A stretch of DNA of 64,000 nt from Hsuehochloa calcarea (lineage: Eukaryota; Streptophyta; Magnoliopsida; Poales; Poaceae). Numbering within the stretch: position 1 is the stretch's first letter; every line of letters begins with the position of its first letter. The notes beneath the pieces were generated by a model. It worked only from the letters and a program-made list of their open reading frames with translations, was not told the origin of the DNA and ran no database searches. The stretch covers positions 18,981,098 through 19,045,097 of the forward strand of contig CM070602.1 in NCBI GenBank assembly GCA_036346395.1, given 5' to 3'. The translations under genes and the position numbers were made by a program. This document shows positions 10,281 through 21,487 of the stretch, piece after piece.

Positions 10281-11516
10281 TTTTGTGGTTGCCAGTTGCC
10301 ACACCTGTGATCTTGATCAAATAACATGGCAATAGTTTTCACAATCATCTCTCTCTCTCTCTCTTGTGTTTTAATTATGGTCGCTGTATGGTAAATGGCA
10401 ACCGGCAGTTCTACGTTTGTTATGGCAACTAACGGACCATTTAGATGCATGTGGTCAACCTTTTTAATTTTTTACTGGTACTATATTTTTGTCGCAGAAA
10501 TTGCCATGTGAAAATAGTGCTCTTTGCATACCTGATCATCAATCGCACTACGATAATACAACAATTTTACCTTTTCTCGCTGATATCAACATTTACTAAG
10601 ACCAACTTATCAAAGTTGGAGATCTCATCTTGGCAGTAAACATCCAAATTCTAACACGTAGTAATGAACGGCATGAGTTTATACTTGATCCAAATTAGTT
10701 GCAATTAGCCTACTCATACCCGTTCCTCGTTCTACATGTTGTGATCCGTCTCCAATTTTCTCCCACCCTTCCTTGTATACCTAATTTAAACTTGCATTAC
10801 ATGATTATATTGCAGGTCGGAAACGGGATACGAAATAGCAACCGTCGAAAGGTAAGCGCTATCCTAATTCTCCAACCTCGATAATACAAAGTGAGTTCAT
10901 GTAATGCATTAGGATCCTTTGCGTTGAAGGATTTAATGTAGAGATCTATATTGTATAGACATTAGAATTGATCTCCACTGTTCGATCAAAAATCGAAGAT
11001 TGAAATCAATAGTTACAATATTTTTTATTACAATATATCACTGTAGTACTTTTCTGTTGCTGCAGTACTATGACGGGGCACATTTCACACTCTCACAAAA
11101 CACTGCTCATACGGTGGGTCTTGAAGCAGAGGATTTGGATCCGCAATGTAATTACCATGCATAGATGGCATGCCTCCGAAAGGCTGACCTAGACATTTTT
11201 CCCGGATGCCGTACGTACTGCTTAATTGTCCTATATCCATGCCGATCGAGCAAGTTTTGATCAATGTGTACATACAGCATAACTATTAACATATGCGTAA
11301 TTGGAAATCAGCGTGCAAGAGTACCACACACACCTATTTGGTGCAAAATTCTATTTTTGGAAAATATTGATGTAAAGTTAAGTTTATTTATTTGTTGTAC
11401 CTTGTAGTGAGAAGGGGTTAGGAAACCGGTACCAGAAGTTTCCCCGACCCAGTTCCAAGTGGTTTTCCGATTATCTCAAAAATTTTGTCTATTTTTTATC
11501 CATGTTTTCGTCAAAT
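10279..11516. other. Intergenic DNA left of the CACTA element
   Basis: AT-rich, with only short frames and no recognisable domain. It ends at the AAT target duplication (11514-11516) of the CACTA element. Confidence 0.45.
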
Positions 11517-11534
11517 CACTACGAGAAACACGTG

Positions 11535-11757
11535 ATTTGCCGAGTGCAAAAATCTTTATCGAGTGCCAAATTACGGGCACTCGGCAAAGACCTGCTTTGC
11601 CGAGCGTTGCACTCGGCAAAATATGGCACTCGGCAAATCCCTGCACTCGGCAAAGACTGTCTTTGCCAAGTGCCAGGCACTCGGCAAAGATTGGTGGAGG
11701 CCTAACGGCATCCAGCGGCGTCCTCTTTGCCGAGTGCCAAAACTTGGCACTCGGCAA
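11535..11757. repeat. Left subterminal repeats of the CACTA element
   Basis: Repeated copies of TTTGCCGAGTGC and its complement GCACTCGGCAAA lie within the first 240 bp of the element, with both orientations mixed. In CACTA elements such subterminal motifs bind the TNPA-type protein. Confidence 0.9.
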
Positions 11758-12682
11758 ACTAATTTTTTTTTTTTTTTTGGTTTTTTGCCACCAATTTTTT
11801 TTGAAGCTTTAGTACACTACCACAAACAACATGTTTAAATTTGGGATATTTTCATTGCCTTTTGGCATATTTCTATAGTTTATTTTGTTTTTTTGAATTT
11901 TTCCAGAAAATGTAAGTTTGAACTGCAGGTGCATCGAATGATGGATTACATTCGTTCAAAAAATGTTATCGTTGTTTCTTAGTGTAAATTTAGGCTAAAT
12001 CCAGGAACTGTCTCGAAATTTCGATCAACGTGCTCGCGGGGCAACGCCGCCAACTTGCGTGGGAGTGGTTTTTTAATTGTATAAAATGCGAACGAATTCC
12101 GAAAATCATGAAACTTGTCGAGTTGTCACCGTATCGTATGCGTATGCCGTGGAAAAAATTTGAAAAATTTTTGAGCACATCGTATCACGCACGATGCTTG
12201 CAAACCTTAGAAAAACAGAAGAATACGTGACAACTTCTTCGGAGATTCTTCGGTTTGCAAGCATCCTACGTGACAACTTGCGCGAAACCTTCTTAAATTT
12301 TTATCACAGCCTCCACATATGATATCATGACATCTTCCCAAGTTTCATGATTTTCGGACTTCGTTTGCTTTTTATACAATTTAAAAACAACTCGACCGCA
12401 AGTTCGTGGTCATGTTTCGTGAACAAGATGCTCAAATTGGTGGTCCATTCTCGTTACTACCGACATTATACTAAATAACATGAATATCATTTTTCCATTT
12501 ATTTTTTTTCATTATTCGAATGACTAGCAGTTATAATTTGAATTATCCAAGAAAATTCAATTAATTGAAATAAATTAAAGAAATATAGAACAAGTCCGAG
12601 AAATGTGCCACATTGGAACATGGAGTACCAGGTATTGTATGGGGACTGCAGAAAAAGTTTGGAGGTCAAAAATGAAAAAAAA
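11758..12682. other. CACTA non-coding spacer between two motif blocks
   Basis: AT-rich sequence without the TTTGCCGAGTGC motif and without a convincing coding frame. It separates the terminal motif block from a second internal one. Confidence 0.6.
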
Positions 12683-12858
12683 TGGTTTGCCGAGTGTCAG
12701 AAAATGACACTCGGCAAGGAAAGATCTTTGCCGAGTGTCAAAAATGACACTGCAAATAATTTTATAGGGTTTTTAAAACCCTATTTGCCGAAAGTGCCGA
12801 TCGGGGCACTCGGCAAAGGCCTCTTCTTGCCGAGTGCCGATCGGGCACTCGGCAAATA
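12683..12858. repeat. Second, internal block of CACTA subterminal motifs
   Basis: The TTTGCCGAGTG motif and its complement recur here, 1.2 kb inside the left end. The phrase CCTATTTGCCGA and its complement TCGGCAAATAGG frame the last part. This may be an extended subterminal region or the edge of an internal rearrangement. Confidence 0.85.
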
Positions 12859-13546
12859 GGGTTTTAACCCATGCAACCCAGCCAAAGACGCGACACCCAT
12901 ACGCCACGCCACGCCATACGCCGCCGCTTCGCCGCCCCAGCCAGCCATGCCGCACACGCCAGCCACAATATCGCGCCACCACCGGCCGTCCTCCCGCCGA
13001 TTGGCCCTCGCCTTGTCCTCCTCCGCGGCCGTCCGTAGGTAACAACCGATGCATAGTTTTGATATGTCGATTCATCAAAATAGTTCTAATGATGTATGTC
13101 TCCCACTATTAGTTAGCAAATGATGATTAGAAACTAAGGCATGATGGGAAATATAAGACTAGTTAATTAAGACTTCATTTCTAATCTAGCTAACCTCCAT
13201 TTTAATAAGTGGAATGCTTCGATCTGCTCAAGCATGGTGACTCGATTCCTACAACACGCTTAAAGAAGTCATTGTCTTATGAAAATGTAGAGCAAATTTT
13301 AATAATCATGACAGACGCATGGTAACTTGACCACAATACCTTAGCGGACTTTTGAATGAACATTTTGAGATCACGCACTCAGATTCGATATGGTGTAAGT
13401 TGGTCCTTCCAAGGGCTAGGACTCGATGTTTTTTCCAATAAAGATAGCAAGTTTGTGTGCACATCTATCCCGAAAAATGAAGGAATGAGATTAGCATAGA
13501 AAGGCAAAAGGAGATATTCTAGATACACCAAGCTTCGGCGATAGGA
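12859..13546. other. CACTA interior, start of decayed coding region
   Basis: The first 170 bases are GC-rich, like a 5' leader. The rest is AT-rich, with short broken frames that may be leftover transposase exons. No domain could be assigned. Confidence 0.35.
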
Positions 13547-13732
13547 ATGGAAGTAGACAATGAAAGGGTTGATGACGAGGACGCTGGAGACGAGGTGCGA
13601 AATGTGAAGGACTTACAAATGCTTGAGCGATTACGCTTAGGCAATGACAATGAAGACAACATTCCTCCTTCTGATAGTGTTGATGATTTGGACAATGTTG
13701 ATAGTGATGACGAGACCTATGATCCAAATTAA
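13547..13732 (+). pseudogene. Acidic C-terminal tail resembling a CACTA transposase
   Basis: The 61-codon frame is strongly acidic, with clusters such as DNVDSDDETYDPN just before the stop. Its position, directly upstream of the Ptta/En/Spm-like ORF and in the same orientation, is where the TNP2-like transposase gene of plant CACTA elements ends. No catalytic domain precedes it, so it is probably the remnant of a deleted gene. Assignment rests on position and composition, not on a clear motif. Confidence 0.45.
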
Positions 13733-13913
13733 TCCCAATCATGAAGATTATTTCTAATACATGTAATACTATGTTTTTGTAATTATGTTTTGTTCATTTT
13801 GCATCTATTTCTAATACATGTATTACTATGTTTTTGTAATTATGTTTTGTTCATTTTGCATCTATTTCTAATTACGCCTTGCTTATTCTTTTAATTGCAG
13901 TGAGTGAACAAAG

Positions 13914-16079
13914 ATGGCGGGCGACCGTCGAGGGCCGTGTCCTCGCTTACTGAGACCACGACCGCGGAGGAGGAGGCGGAGGGTCGGACAGAGGAGGAGG
14001 AAGAGGACCGCCGGCCGCAGAGGGGCCGCCTCCTCCCACGCCCGCGAGGAGGTGCCGAGGAGGAGGTGGCGCCCGTGGGACGAGTTGGACGAGGAGCCGA
14101 TTCGGCAGACGGCCGAGGAGGAGGTGGCACCGTGGGCGAGTTGGACGAGGAGCCGGTTCGGCAAACAGGGGAGGAGGAGGCGCGACGAGGACGACGACGA
14201 GGCGGTAGGCACGGGTTCCGCTTCCTCCTCTTCCTCTTCGAGTGTCTACTTGCGAGGTCCCGCGAGCCTCCTCGTGGTCCGTGATCCTCACCGACGCCCA
14301 ATGATTCGCCCAAGGGCAAAAGTAAGTAACTTTAGATGTTGTCACCACTACTTCATATGATATGTTGAAAAAAGAGAAACTAATAATTCTTCTTAATCAC
14401 TTGTGCAGAACCGGGTGGTTGTGTCGGTGGTAGCGACGCCCGCCAATGGCATCCTCGGTCTTCTCGTGCAGCAACACTACCCCGCATTGTCACGTCGCGC
14501 GGGAAGACGGAGCCGCCTACTGCTTGACCACTACGCCGTCGGCCCGATGCGAGTACCCCAACAAGGTGGCGCGGATGAAGGCGGAGTTTTGGGTAAGTCT
14601 CCTCGCACAACATTGCTCAATACATCGCATTCATTGGACTTTTCTTGAAATAATGAATGGATACATCGCGCTTGTATGCGACCTATTTCGATGCGATGAG
14701 GGATTTGAGGCCGTAGGCGGACGGTGGCTACCAAAGCTCGTAAAAACTCATCACCGACATGCATCACGAGGTGCGCATCCGTGCCATCGTAACCTACCAC
14801 GGTCGAAGCTTGGAGAGAAGGTCACCAAGAAAGACGCAAGAAACATGACGACCCGACCAAGACCTTGAGGTAGATGAAGAACATTAATATTGATTCGCTT
14901 TGAGATTAAGCACGCTTAATTTGATCTTCTTATATGTCAAATACTTGATGACGATAGATGATTCCCCGTGGTGCCAATCGTATCCCGAGTCTTTGGCGAT
15001 GATCGTGGACAAGTGGTTCACGGAGGAGTATCTCCGGATGCACAAGGATGCCCGCCCGCTGCTTGATGATGCAAGGTCCAACACACCATCAAGGCACCGC
15101 ACCTCTCCGCATACAAACAAGCATGGGTACACGAATTCATTTATCTATTGTGACGCTCAATTCGCTCGATTTCTAATTATCTTGTCGTCTTTCTCGCAAT
15201 GGCGCCACATAGTGGCCACCTTGCTCGGACTTCCGTGCATGGTGTATGGCCCACAAGGGCAAGGCGACGTCCGACGCCTCCTTCAACTCGAGGACCCGCC
15301 CAGCGCACACGAACCCGAAGGCCCACACCGCATCGCTGAGTACATCGCCGGCGGCAAGGTCGGTCCATGGGCCGACCATGATCCGAGCACCCGTGACTTT
15401 GATGGAGAGATCGTCATGAGGGTGGGACAAGGCAAGAAGCATGGGCGGTTCGCTTGGCGACGGCCTCATCGACACGGCCTCTACTCCATCTCTCTCCCGC
15501 ATCCGAGCACGAGCACGAGCGAGCCCGCCATACGCCATACGCAGCATCACGACAAAGACCGGTCGACGACTCGAGGTTATTCTGCTTTACTCGTCGTACA
15601 TTGATCTTTACACACCTTAATTAGCTTTGCATTATCAAACATTGGAGTGAAATATTGCAGTCCCTACCGAACAAGAAATGAGGCAATGTCGAGCCGGAGG
15701 CCGAGCAAATAGAGGATGTCGGCCCACCGAGGCCGAGCAGCCGAGCGGCAGCCCGACGCAGAGGTCAAGGACATTACGGAGTTCCTACAAGGTCTTGGGC
15801 AACATACGGGCTTTGTTGTGCACTGGTCTGTTGGCTCCACCTCCGCCTCCGCGTCCGCACCGCAACTACTCCCGTGAGTATGAAAGTTTTTGCTTTCGCT
15901 GTGCTTTGCTTGTATGACATTTACCTTCCTAGATTAGGTATCTAATGTAATCTTGTCTCACATGCAATCTCTTCTTCTTTGTGCAGCCTCAATCGGCGGG
16001 TTCAAATAATCCACCTCATGCGCCTCCGAATGATGGAGCTTTTCCTTCACCACAGTCGCAGTGGCCACCTTCGAGATGA
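13914..16079 (+). pseudogene. CACTA-encoded Ptta/En/Spm-family (Transposase_24-like) ORF, decayed
   Basis: Exon-like segments in one orientation can be followed from ATG at 13914. The first is Arg- and Glu-rich and ends at a plausible donor (GTAAG after 14321), with an acceptor before 14409. Later segments carry MTIDDSPWCQSYPES, then EEYLRMHKDARPLLDDA, DPSTRDFDGEIVMRVGQGKKHGR, and a Gln/Pro-rich tail ending SQWPPSR before the stop at 16077-16079. The middle motifs match the plant transposase family Ptta/En/Spm (Pfam Transposase_24), an accessory protein of CACTA elements. At least three frame changes break it, in the segments near 14530, 15100 and 15450. The protein is thought to support transposition in the nucleus; this copy is surely non-functional. 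Confidence 0.75.
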
Positions 16080-16189
16080 ATGATAGTTGTATTTTCATTT
16101 GTTGTTCACTTGATGATGGACTTGTGATATACTTGTGATACACTTGTCGACTGTGATGAACTTGTGGATTTGTTTGGATGGACTTGAGC

Positions 16190-16325
16190 ACTTATTGTTA
16201 TATATGTGATATATGTGATGGATGAGATATATATGTGATGGATGAGATATATATGTGATGGATGTGATATATGTGATAGATGAGATATATATGTGATGGA
16301 TGTGATATATGTTTGGATGGATTTA
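16190..16325. repeat. Short tandem repeat of GATGGATGAGATATATATGT
   Basis: About six imperfect units of roughly 20 bp alternate GATGGATGAGAT or GATGGATGTGAT with ATATATGT. They lie between the end of the CACTA ORF and the right subterminal block. Confidence 0.85.
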
Positions 16326-16375
16326 TTTGTCGCGATGGAATGTAAAAAATAAATAAAAAATGCAGTTTTGGGTCA

Positions 16376-17006
16376 CTTTACCGAGTGCAACACTCGGCAA
16401 AGGACCCCTTTGCCGAGTGCCATGGTCATGGCACTCGGCAAAGTTGGGAATGTGGGCGCCTGAAACCCCAGTTTTCCAGCTTTGCCGAGTGCCATGGTCA
16501 AGGCACTCGGCAAATATTCTAGCTTTGCCGAGTGCAATGGTCAAGGCACTCGGCAAAGCTTCCATATTTGCCGAGTGCCATGGTCAAGGCACTCGGCAAA
16601 TATTCCAGCTTTGCCGAGTGCAATGGTCATGGCACTCGGTAAAGCTTCCAGCTTTGCCGAGTGCTATTGTCAAGGCACTCGGCAAAGCTTCCAGATTTGT
16701 TGAGTGCCAGAGGTCCGACTCTCGGCAAAGAAATTTTCAAAAAAATAAAAAATCTTTGCCGAGTGCCTACGGGTTGGCACTCTCGGAAAGAGGTCAACAG
16801 GTATCGGCGCGGATCGTGTCTTTTCTTTGCCGAGTGCTGACTCGGCACTCGGCAAAGCCTTTACCGAGTGCCCGACAAAAGGCACTCGGCAAAGGTTGCT
16901 TCGCCGATAATTTTTTTTCCGAGTACCCTTTGCCGAGTGTCGCACTCGGCAAAGCTTTTACCGAGTGCAAAGGAGCCTTTGCCGAGTGCCTGAGGCACTC
17001 GGCAAA
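16376..17006. repeat. Right subterminal repeats of the CACTA element
   Basis: About twenty copies of TTTGCCGAGTGC or its complement fill this 630-bp block, far more than at the left end. Most occur as facing pairs that form hairpins. This is the expected subterminal region of the right end. Confidence 0.92.
16481..16729. repeat. 43-bp tandem array of 34-bp palindromes
   Basis: Palindromic units made of TTTGCCGAGTGC, a central ten bases such as CATGGTCAAG, and GCACTCGGCAAA start at 16481, 16524, 16567, 16610, 16653 and, degenerate, 16696. The period is exactly 43 bp. An isolated unit of the same form lies at 16409-16442. Confidence 0.95.
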
Positions 17007-17025
17007 TAGCCGGAATCCAGTAGTG

Positions 17026-18304
17026 AATGTTTATTTTGAAATTCCAAGTTTTCTTCAAATGTGGCGTTTCTTCATCCCTGAATTATTTTTTTTTTTGGCG
17101 ACGATTCGTGAATTATCTTCGCCTTCAGTCCTATCAACGAGTCCCAGAAATATCGCAACACCTTTTTTTTTCATTAGTTGGATTCCCGTGGATTTGTTTT
17201 TATCCCTGCAGAAAGTGATTGTCTAGTGATAGACTGACAGGTCGACATTACCTAGAATTTTACACCGTGCGTACGTAGTATACAAATCGCTTCCAGAACA
17301 ACTGAAGTTTTGGTTTTACCTTGAGCAACAAATACATGCATAGTGCTTAAAGTAAGCTGAATTATAGCATACATAGATCGATTAACCTAACAAATTAAGA
17401 AGCAAGCTAGAGACTGAGCTTGCTGTGAGCTGTGCACTGTAGCGGCAACGGTGATTCAGGAGTGCATTGCGCTGTTTTGTGCAATCCTGGACACTGGACA
17501 AGATGCTTGGGGAAACTTGTAAAAATCCAAGTAATTACTAGCAAAGTTAGGGAGGTGAAAACAAAATTGACGCGCATGCATGTCTATGCCAAAAGAATCC
17601 CAGCAGGTGTAAGCTTGAGGGTATCACACAACCTTCTCGCAGGCTGTTCTTGAATGCAAGGTGACATTTGAAATACTCCAATAATTAGGTCACATTTGAA
17701 ACGTGGAGATTTTCTCATTAAACAATTTCCTGTGGAGTTGTTATTTCTTATATGCTGTGAAATTTCTATGTTGGAAATGAGATTAATGTTCAATTATTCA
17801 CAATTACAAACACTCCCTAATTAATGGGCCAGCCGGTTCGTGACATTTTTTAGGTAGGTTGGACCATAATGGAACCGAGCTGAGCCCAGCCCTACTAGGG
17901 CATGCATGCATGCATCAAACATTCCATGCCCAAGCGGCCTGGATTTGCGATTTAATTTGCTTAAGTGTCTAGGTCATGGCCAACTATTGTATTTTTTTCA
18001 AGGCTAAATTGCTACATAAGGTGTGCATGCCAACACATTTTATTATTGACAGTGGAAGGTAAAACGACGATTCAGTGCTCTCCTACAGTGTTCAGCAGCT
18101 TCAGTGAGGCAATGGGATTGTCCAATCAAGGAGCAGGGAAGAGCTTAATTAGATCAACACTTGCTACACACAGGTACACGATTTCACCTCCCCAAGGAGA
18201 TTTTGTGATCGTCGCATGTGCTCGAGATTCGTTGAACTGCAAGCGTACCTGGTGGCCGAGGGTGAGCGGGGTCAGCGCAGGGCAACGGTGATGCAGGTGG
18301 GAGG
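17026..18304. other. Intergenic DNA between the CACTA and Copia elements
   Basis: It begins with the AAT target duplication. Frames such as 17432-17653 are open but show no recognisable domain or good codon pattern. A CATG repeat near 17901-17912 is the only obvious structure. I see no gene I can support. Confidence 0.4.
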
Positions 18305-18571
18305 TGTTAAGTGTTGAGCAACTGTCGTTTTGTGAGTTCGGTTCGAGTGATCATTTTGTAGATAAATTTAGAATTATAAGAACAATTCAAGAATATATGA
18401 ACAGAATAACAGATTAAACATAAAGATATAAGGGGACTTCTGGCCTCTCTTTATTGCTCTTCTCAAAACTGTCGTACAATGGTTGGGGTCCTCTTTTTTT
18501 ATATAGGCTACTGGATGGATGAGGAGTCCATCTTACGGCAGTACTCCCAGCCTGTGCCCGGTTTCTTAACA
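18305..18571 (-). repeat. 3' LTR of Copia A copy 1
   Basis: The segment is bounded by TGTTAAG (18305-18311) and CTTAACA (18565-18571). Read on the minus strand it starts directly after the purine tract AAAGGGGAG. Its length of 267 bp is typical of small Copia LTRs. Confidence 0.75.
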
Positions 18572-18872
18572 CTCCCCTTTGAGCACTCATCCGTCATGTT
18601 CATGTCTTATCAAAACTTCATAAAAACCTAGTGGGAATTTTTTTTTTTGAGAAAACGTACATGATACACGTTCTGTTGTGCTGCACGAATTGTCTCATAA
18701 AAAAACCTTAGACAAGAAACTTCAGAAAAACTCGTTAAGGAAAAAAAGTATAACCCACCCAATTTCATTTAATATTCAGGATTTATTCTTTGGGTACTCG
18801 ATCTTCGTGATCATCTTTTAATAAAGAGTTTGTGAAGATTCCCCCCTGAATTCTGCACTTCTCTAAGTCCCA

Positions 18873-19250
18873 TCATTCCAATTCCACGTATGCATCTTTA
18901 AAACTAGACGCTGGAAGTGACTTAGTGAATAAATATGCAAGATTTTCACATGACTTAGTATGCAGTACTTTAATTTCGTCTATCTTTTGCAATTCATGAG
19001 TATAGAAGAACTTGGAGTTGATATGCTTAGTGAGAGGACTCTTCACATAACCCATTTGCACTTGTACAACACAAGCTGCATTATCTTCATAGATAATAGT
19101 AGGGGTTTGTGCGGTATTCAATCCATATGACTGCTGGATGTGGTGAATCATCCGTCGAAGCCAAGAACATTCTCGTGAGGCCTCGTACATGCTATGATTC
19201 CCATGTAGTTCGTCGAAGTAGATACAAGATTTTGCTTGGACGATTTTCAT
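18873..19250 (-). pseudogene. Copia A RNase H domain (copy 1)
   Basis: The 125-residue frame holds the usual Copia RNase H landmarks: EASRECSWLRRM, then IYEDNAACV with the acidic EDN site, TKHINSKFFYTHELQ and LFTKSLP near the end. The enzyme removes RNA from the RNA:DNA hybrid during reverse transcription. It is separated from the reverse transcriptase by frame breaks between 19250 and 19417. The start codon of this frame is incidental, since the domain belongs to one polyprotein. Confidence 0.85.
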
Positions 19251-19416
19251 GAAATTGCAGTTCCACCATATAGGAATACATAGCCTATTTGCGACTTAGC
19301 TGTATGCAGGTCTGATAGGTACCTAGCACCTGCATAGCCAGTTATAGTTAGATCTTGGTTATTTCAGAGAATGTACTCAAGATTTTTGCTTCTTTGGAGG
19401 TATCGCAAGATGTCCT

Positions 19417-20179
19417 TTATTCCCTACAATGCCTTTTGGTATGTTTTGCACTATACCTTGCTAGTAGGTTTACAGCAAATGCAATGTCCGGTCTAGTATA
19501 GTTTGCTAAATACATGAGTGCTCCTATTTCACTCAAGTACGAGAATTTCGGTCCTAGGACTCCCCCCTCTTCTTTAGGTCTGTACGGGTCCTTGTCTTGC
19601 TGCAGGGATCTACGGACCATCGCCACTTTCGAAGGATATGCCTTCAAAGCTGAACCGTTTTAACACTTTTTGAATGTAGGTTGACTGATGTACTAAAATC
19701 CCTTTAGGGGTATGCTCAAGCTGCAAGCCTAGATAATACTTGGTTTTACCCAAGTCTTTCATTTCGAACTCTGACTCTAGGTAAGAGCTTGCTTTCTTAA
19801 TATCTTCTAGGGCCCCGATGATATTTAGATCATCTACATATACTGATATTATATAGAATCCATCCTGGGATCGCTGTATAAAGACACATAGGCAATCCTC
19901 ATTGTTCGTGTAGCCTTTCTTGTAGAGAAAGTCGCTCAAGGGATTATACCACATTCTGCCTGATTGCTTCAGTCCATACAGTGACTTTCTGAGTTGCATA
20001 CTATACAGATTTCTATTTGCTCTGTCTTGGTTCGGGACAGGGATACCTTTAGGTACCTTTATATAAATGTCCAAATCCAAGTTCCCATAAAGGTCTGCAG
20101 TTACCACATCCATCAATTTCATTTCTAAATTCAAGTTTACTACCATTGAGATTAAATATATAAAGGTAGTTCTGCCCAT
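19417..20179 (-). pseudogene. Copia A reverse transcriptase (copy 1)
   Basis: Two overlapping frames (19610-20179 and 19417-19647) make up the domain. Visible are DVVTADLYGNLD near the N-terminus, LYGLKQSGRMWY, the catalytic VYVDDLNIIG box, FEMKDLGKTKYYLGLQL and, in the second frame, SEIGALMYLANYTRPDIAFAV. These are diagnostic for Copia reverse transcriptase. A frameshift around 19610-19647 inactivates the copy, although the YVDD catalytic box itself is kept. Confidence 0.9.
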
Positions 20180-20336
20180 GATCGGGGAATAAGTTTCTTC
20201 ATGATCGACTCCTGGTCGTTGAGTGAAACCTTGTGCAACTACCTTGCTTTATGTCTTACAACTTCATTGTTTATATTTCTCTTTTGTACAAATACCCACT
20301 TATGCCATACAGGGTGCACACGGGGAAGCGTGCGGC

Positions 20337-21303
20337 TTACAAGCCTAAAACCTCTGTTTTGTTCAAAGATAATAATTCTACTTCTATTGCCTTCTTCCAA
20401 TCTTTCAAATATGATCTTTTCTTACATTCAGTGAGCGATGCAGGCTCTTGATCAAGATCTATGATTGTAGTAATTTTCTTTACAAAATAAATATCGACAT
20501 TGGCTGTTGTTCTATTCATAGATTTTTCTGTGGTCACATAATTTATACCTATTTTTTCATAGAGCTATACTTCTAATGCTTTTACTTGCTCACCGCTGCT
20601 TTCAATTGTGGGGGCAAGTCCCTTTAGTTTTCAGTTCCGATGTGTGCATACACATCCATGCTGATGTCTCCCTCCGTAGGAATATTCAAATCATGTATGC
20701 CTTTTACTGAAGGTTCCATACTGGTGCCAGGTCTCAACTGGCTTTCCTTCTGGTTGTGGGGAACTTCAGTGATCGGCTGTGTCAAGTCCTTTTTATCATT
20801 TTTCGCCAGGCATCCCCGATTACTTGGGATTCGAGGGGCCGGAGTTCTCGTCCTTTTATTCTAAGGCTTCTAGACGGGATTAAGGATACCTGCTATGTTC
20901 TTTGGTATTTCAACCCTCTCTAGCGCATGCGTGTAGGCACATGCAACTTGATTACGCTCTTCAAATCACTAAAGTGATCAGACAATTGATTCGCTAACGC
21001 TTGTAAATCAATTATCTTTTGGACATCTCTATTTGCTTCATTAGTACGCGGGTCATGTGCATGGATTCCCGTGGCTTGCCATGTCATTTTCCGATATTTT
21101 TCATCAAGCGGTTGATTTCCTCCCCTTAATGACGGGAACCTATCTTCATCAAATATGTTGTCGCCGGCGGTCGTATGTAAATCTCTAGTCATGGGGTCCA
21201 GATACTGATTATGGATGTTGTCACATAACCAACGATATCCCGCATATTCGAGAGGACCCATTGCGCTCATCGCAGTGGTGGTATAGGTACATAAATATTG
21301 CAA
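20337..21303 (-). pseudogene. Copia A linker between integrase and reverse transcriptase (copy 1)
   Basis: Frames 20920-21303 and 20337-20537 contain FDEDRFPSLRGG and SYLKDWKKAIEVELLSL. These match the region of Copia polyproteins between the integrase core and the reverse transcriptase. Several stops and frame changes lie between them. Small blocks near 20720-20790 and 21170-21290 differ from copy 2 in a clustered way. Confidence 0.7.
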
Positions 21304-21487
21304 CCAAACCTTCGTAGATAAGAGATTTTCGGTGCTGACTCTTATGCTAGTTGCATAGGTGAATGGATGTTATATGCTGATGGTCAAAAATTGATGAGAG
21401 TTACTGCGTGTAGGACTGCGTGTCCCCAACATGTAGTTGGTAAATTACAATTCTGCAAGAGCGGCCGGGCAATAAATTTAATTTTTT

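Larger units (their letters stand above)
11517..17025 (+). mobile_element. CACTA (En/Spm-type) DNA transposon, 5.5 kb, non-autonomous
   Basis: The left end starts CACTACGAGAAAC at 11517. The right end, read on the other strand, starts CACTACTGGATTCC at 17025. A perfect 3-bp target duplication AAT lies at 11514-11516 and 17026-17028, the size expected for CACTA elements. Both ends carry many inverted and direct copies of TTTGCCGAGTGC, the subterminal transposase-binding type motif of a grass CACTA group. Inside are an acidic C-terminal tail resembling a transposase and a decayed second ORF resembling the plant Ptta/En/Spm family. The main transposase domain is not visible, so the element is probably an internally deleted copy needing help in trans. 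Confidence 0.95.

Noticed and set aside
13883..14348. Minus-strand ORFs of 109-142 residues within the CACTA element
   Set aside because: They are the antisense of the Arg/Glu-rich first exon of the CACTA ORF, which gives Ser/Pro-rich low complexity.
16409..16729. Regularly spaced palindromes as a CRISPR array
   Set aside because: The units are CACTA subterminal motifs in a plant transposon, the spacers are short and similar to each other, and no cas genes exist. The same applies to the array at 51434-51772.
16323..17226. Long ORFs (up to 288 residues) across the CACTA right end
   Set aside because: They encode only reiterations of the subterminal motif (words such as LPSA and ALGK) and are not protein genes.
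17901..17912. CATG repeat as an origin or regulatory site
   Set aside because: Only three units in an otherwise ordinary AT-rich stretch, with no supporting context.
20201..20864. Plus-strand ORFs inside Copia A
   Set aside because: They are antisense shadows of the minus-strand Copia polyprotein.
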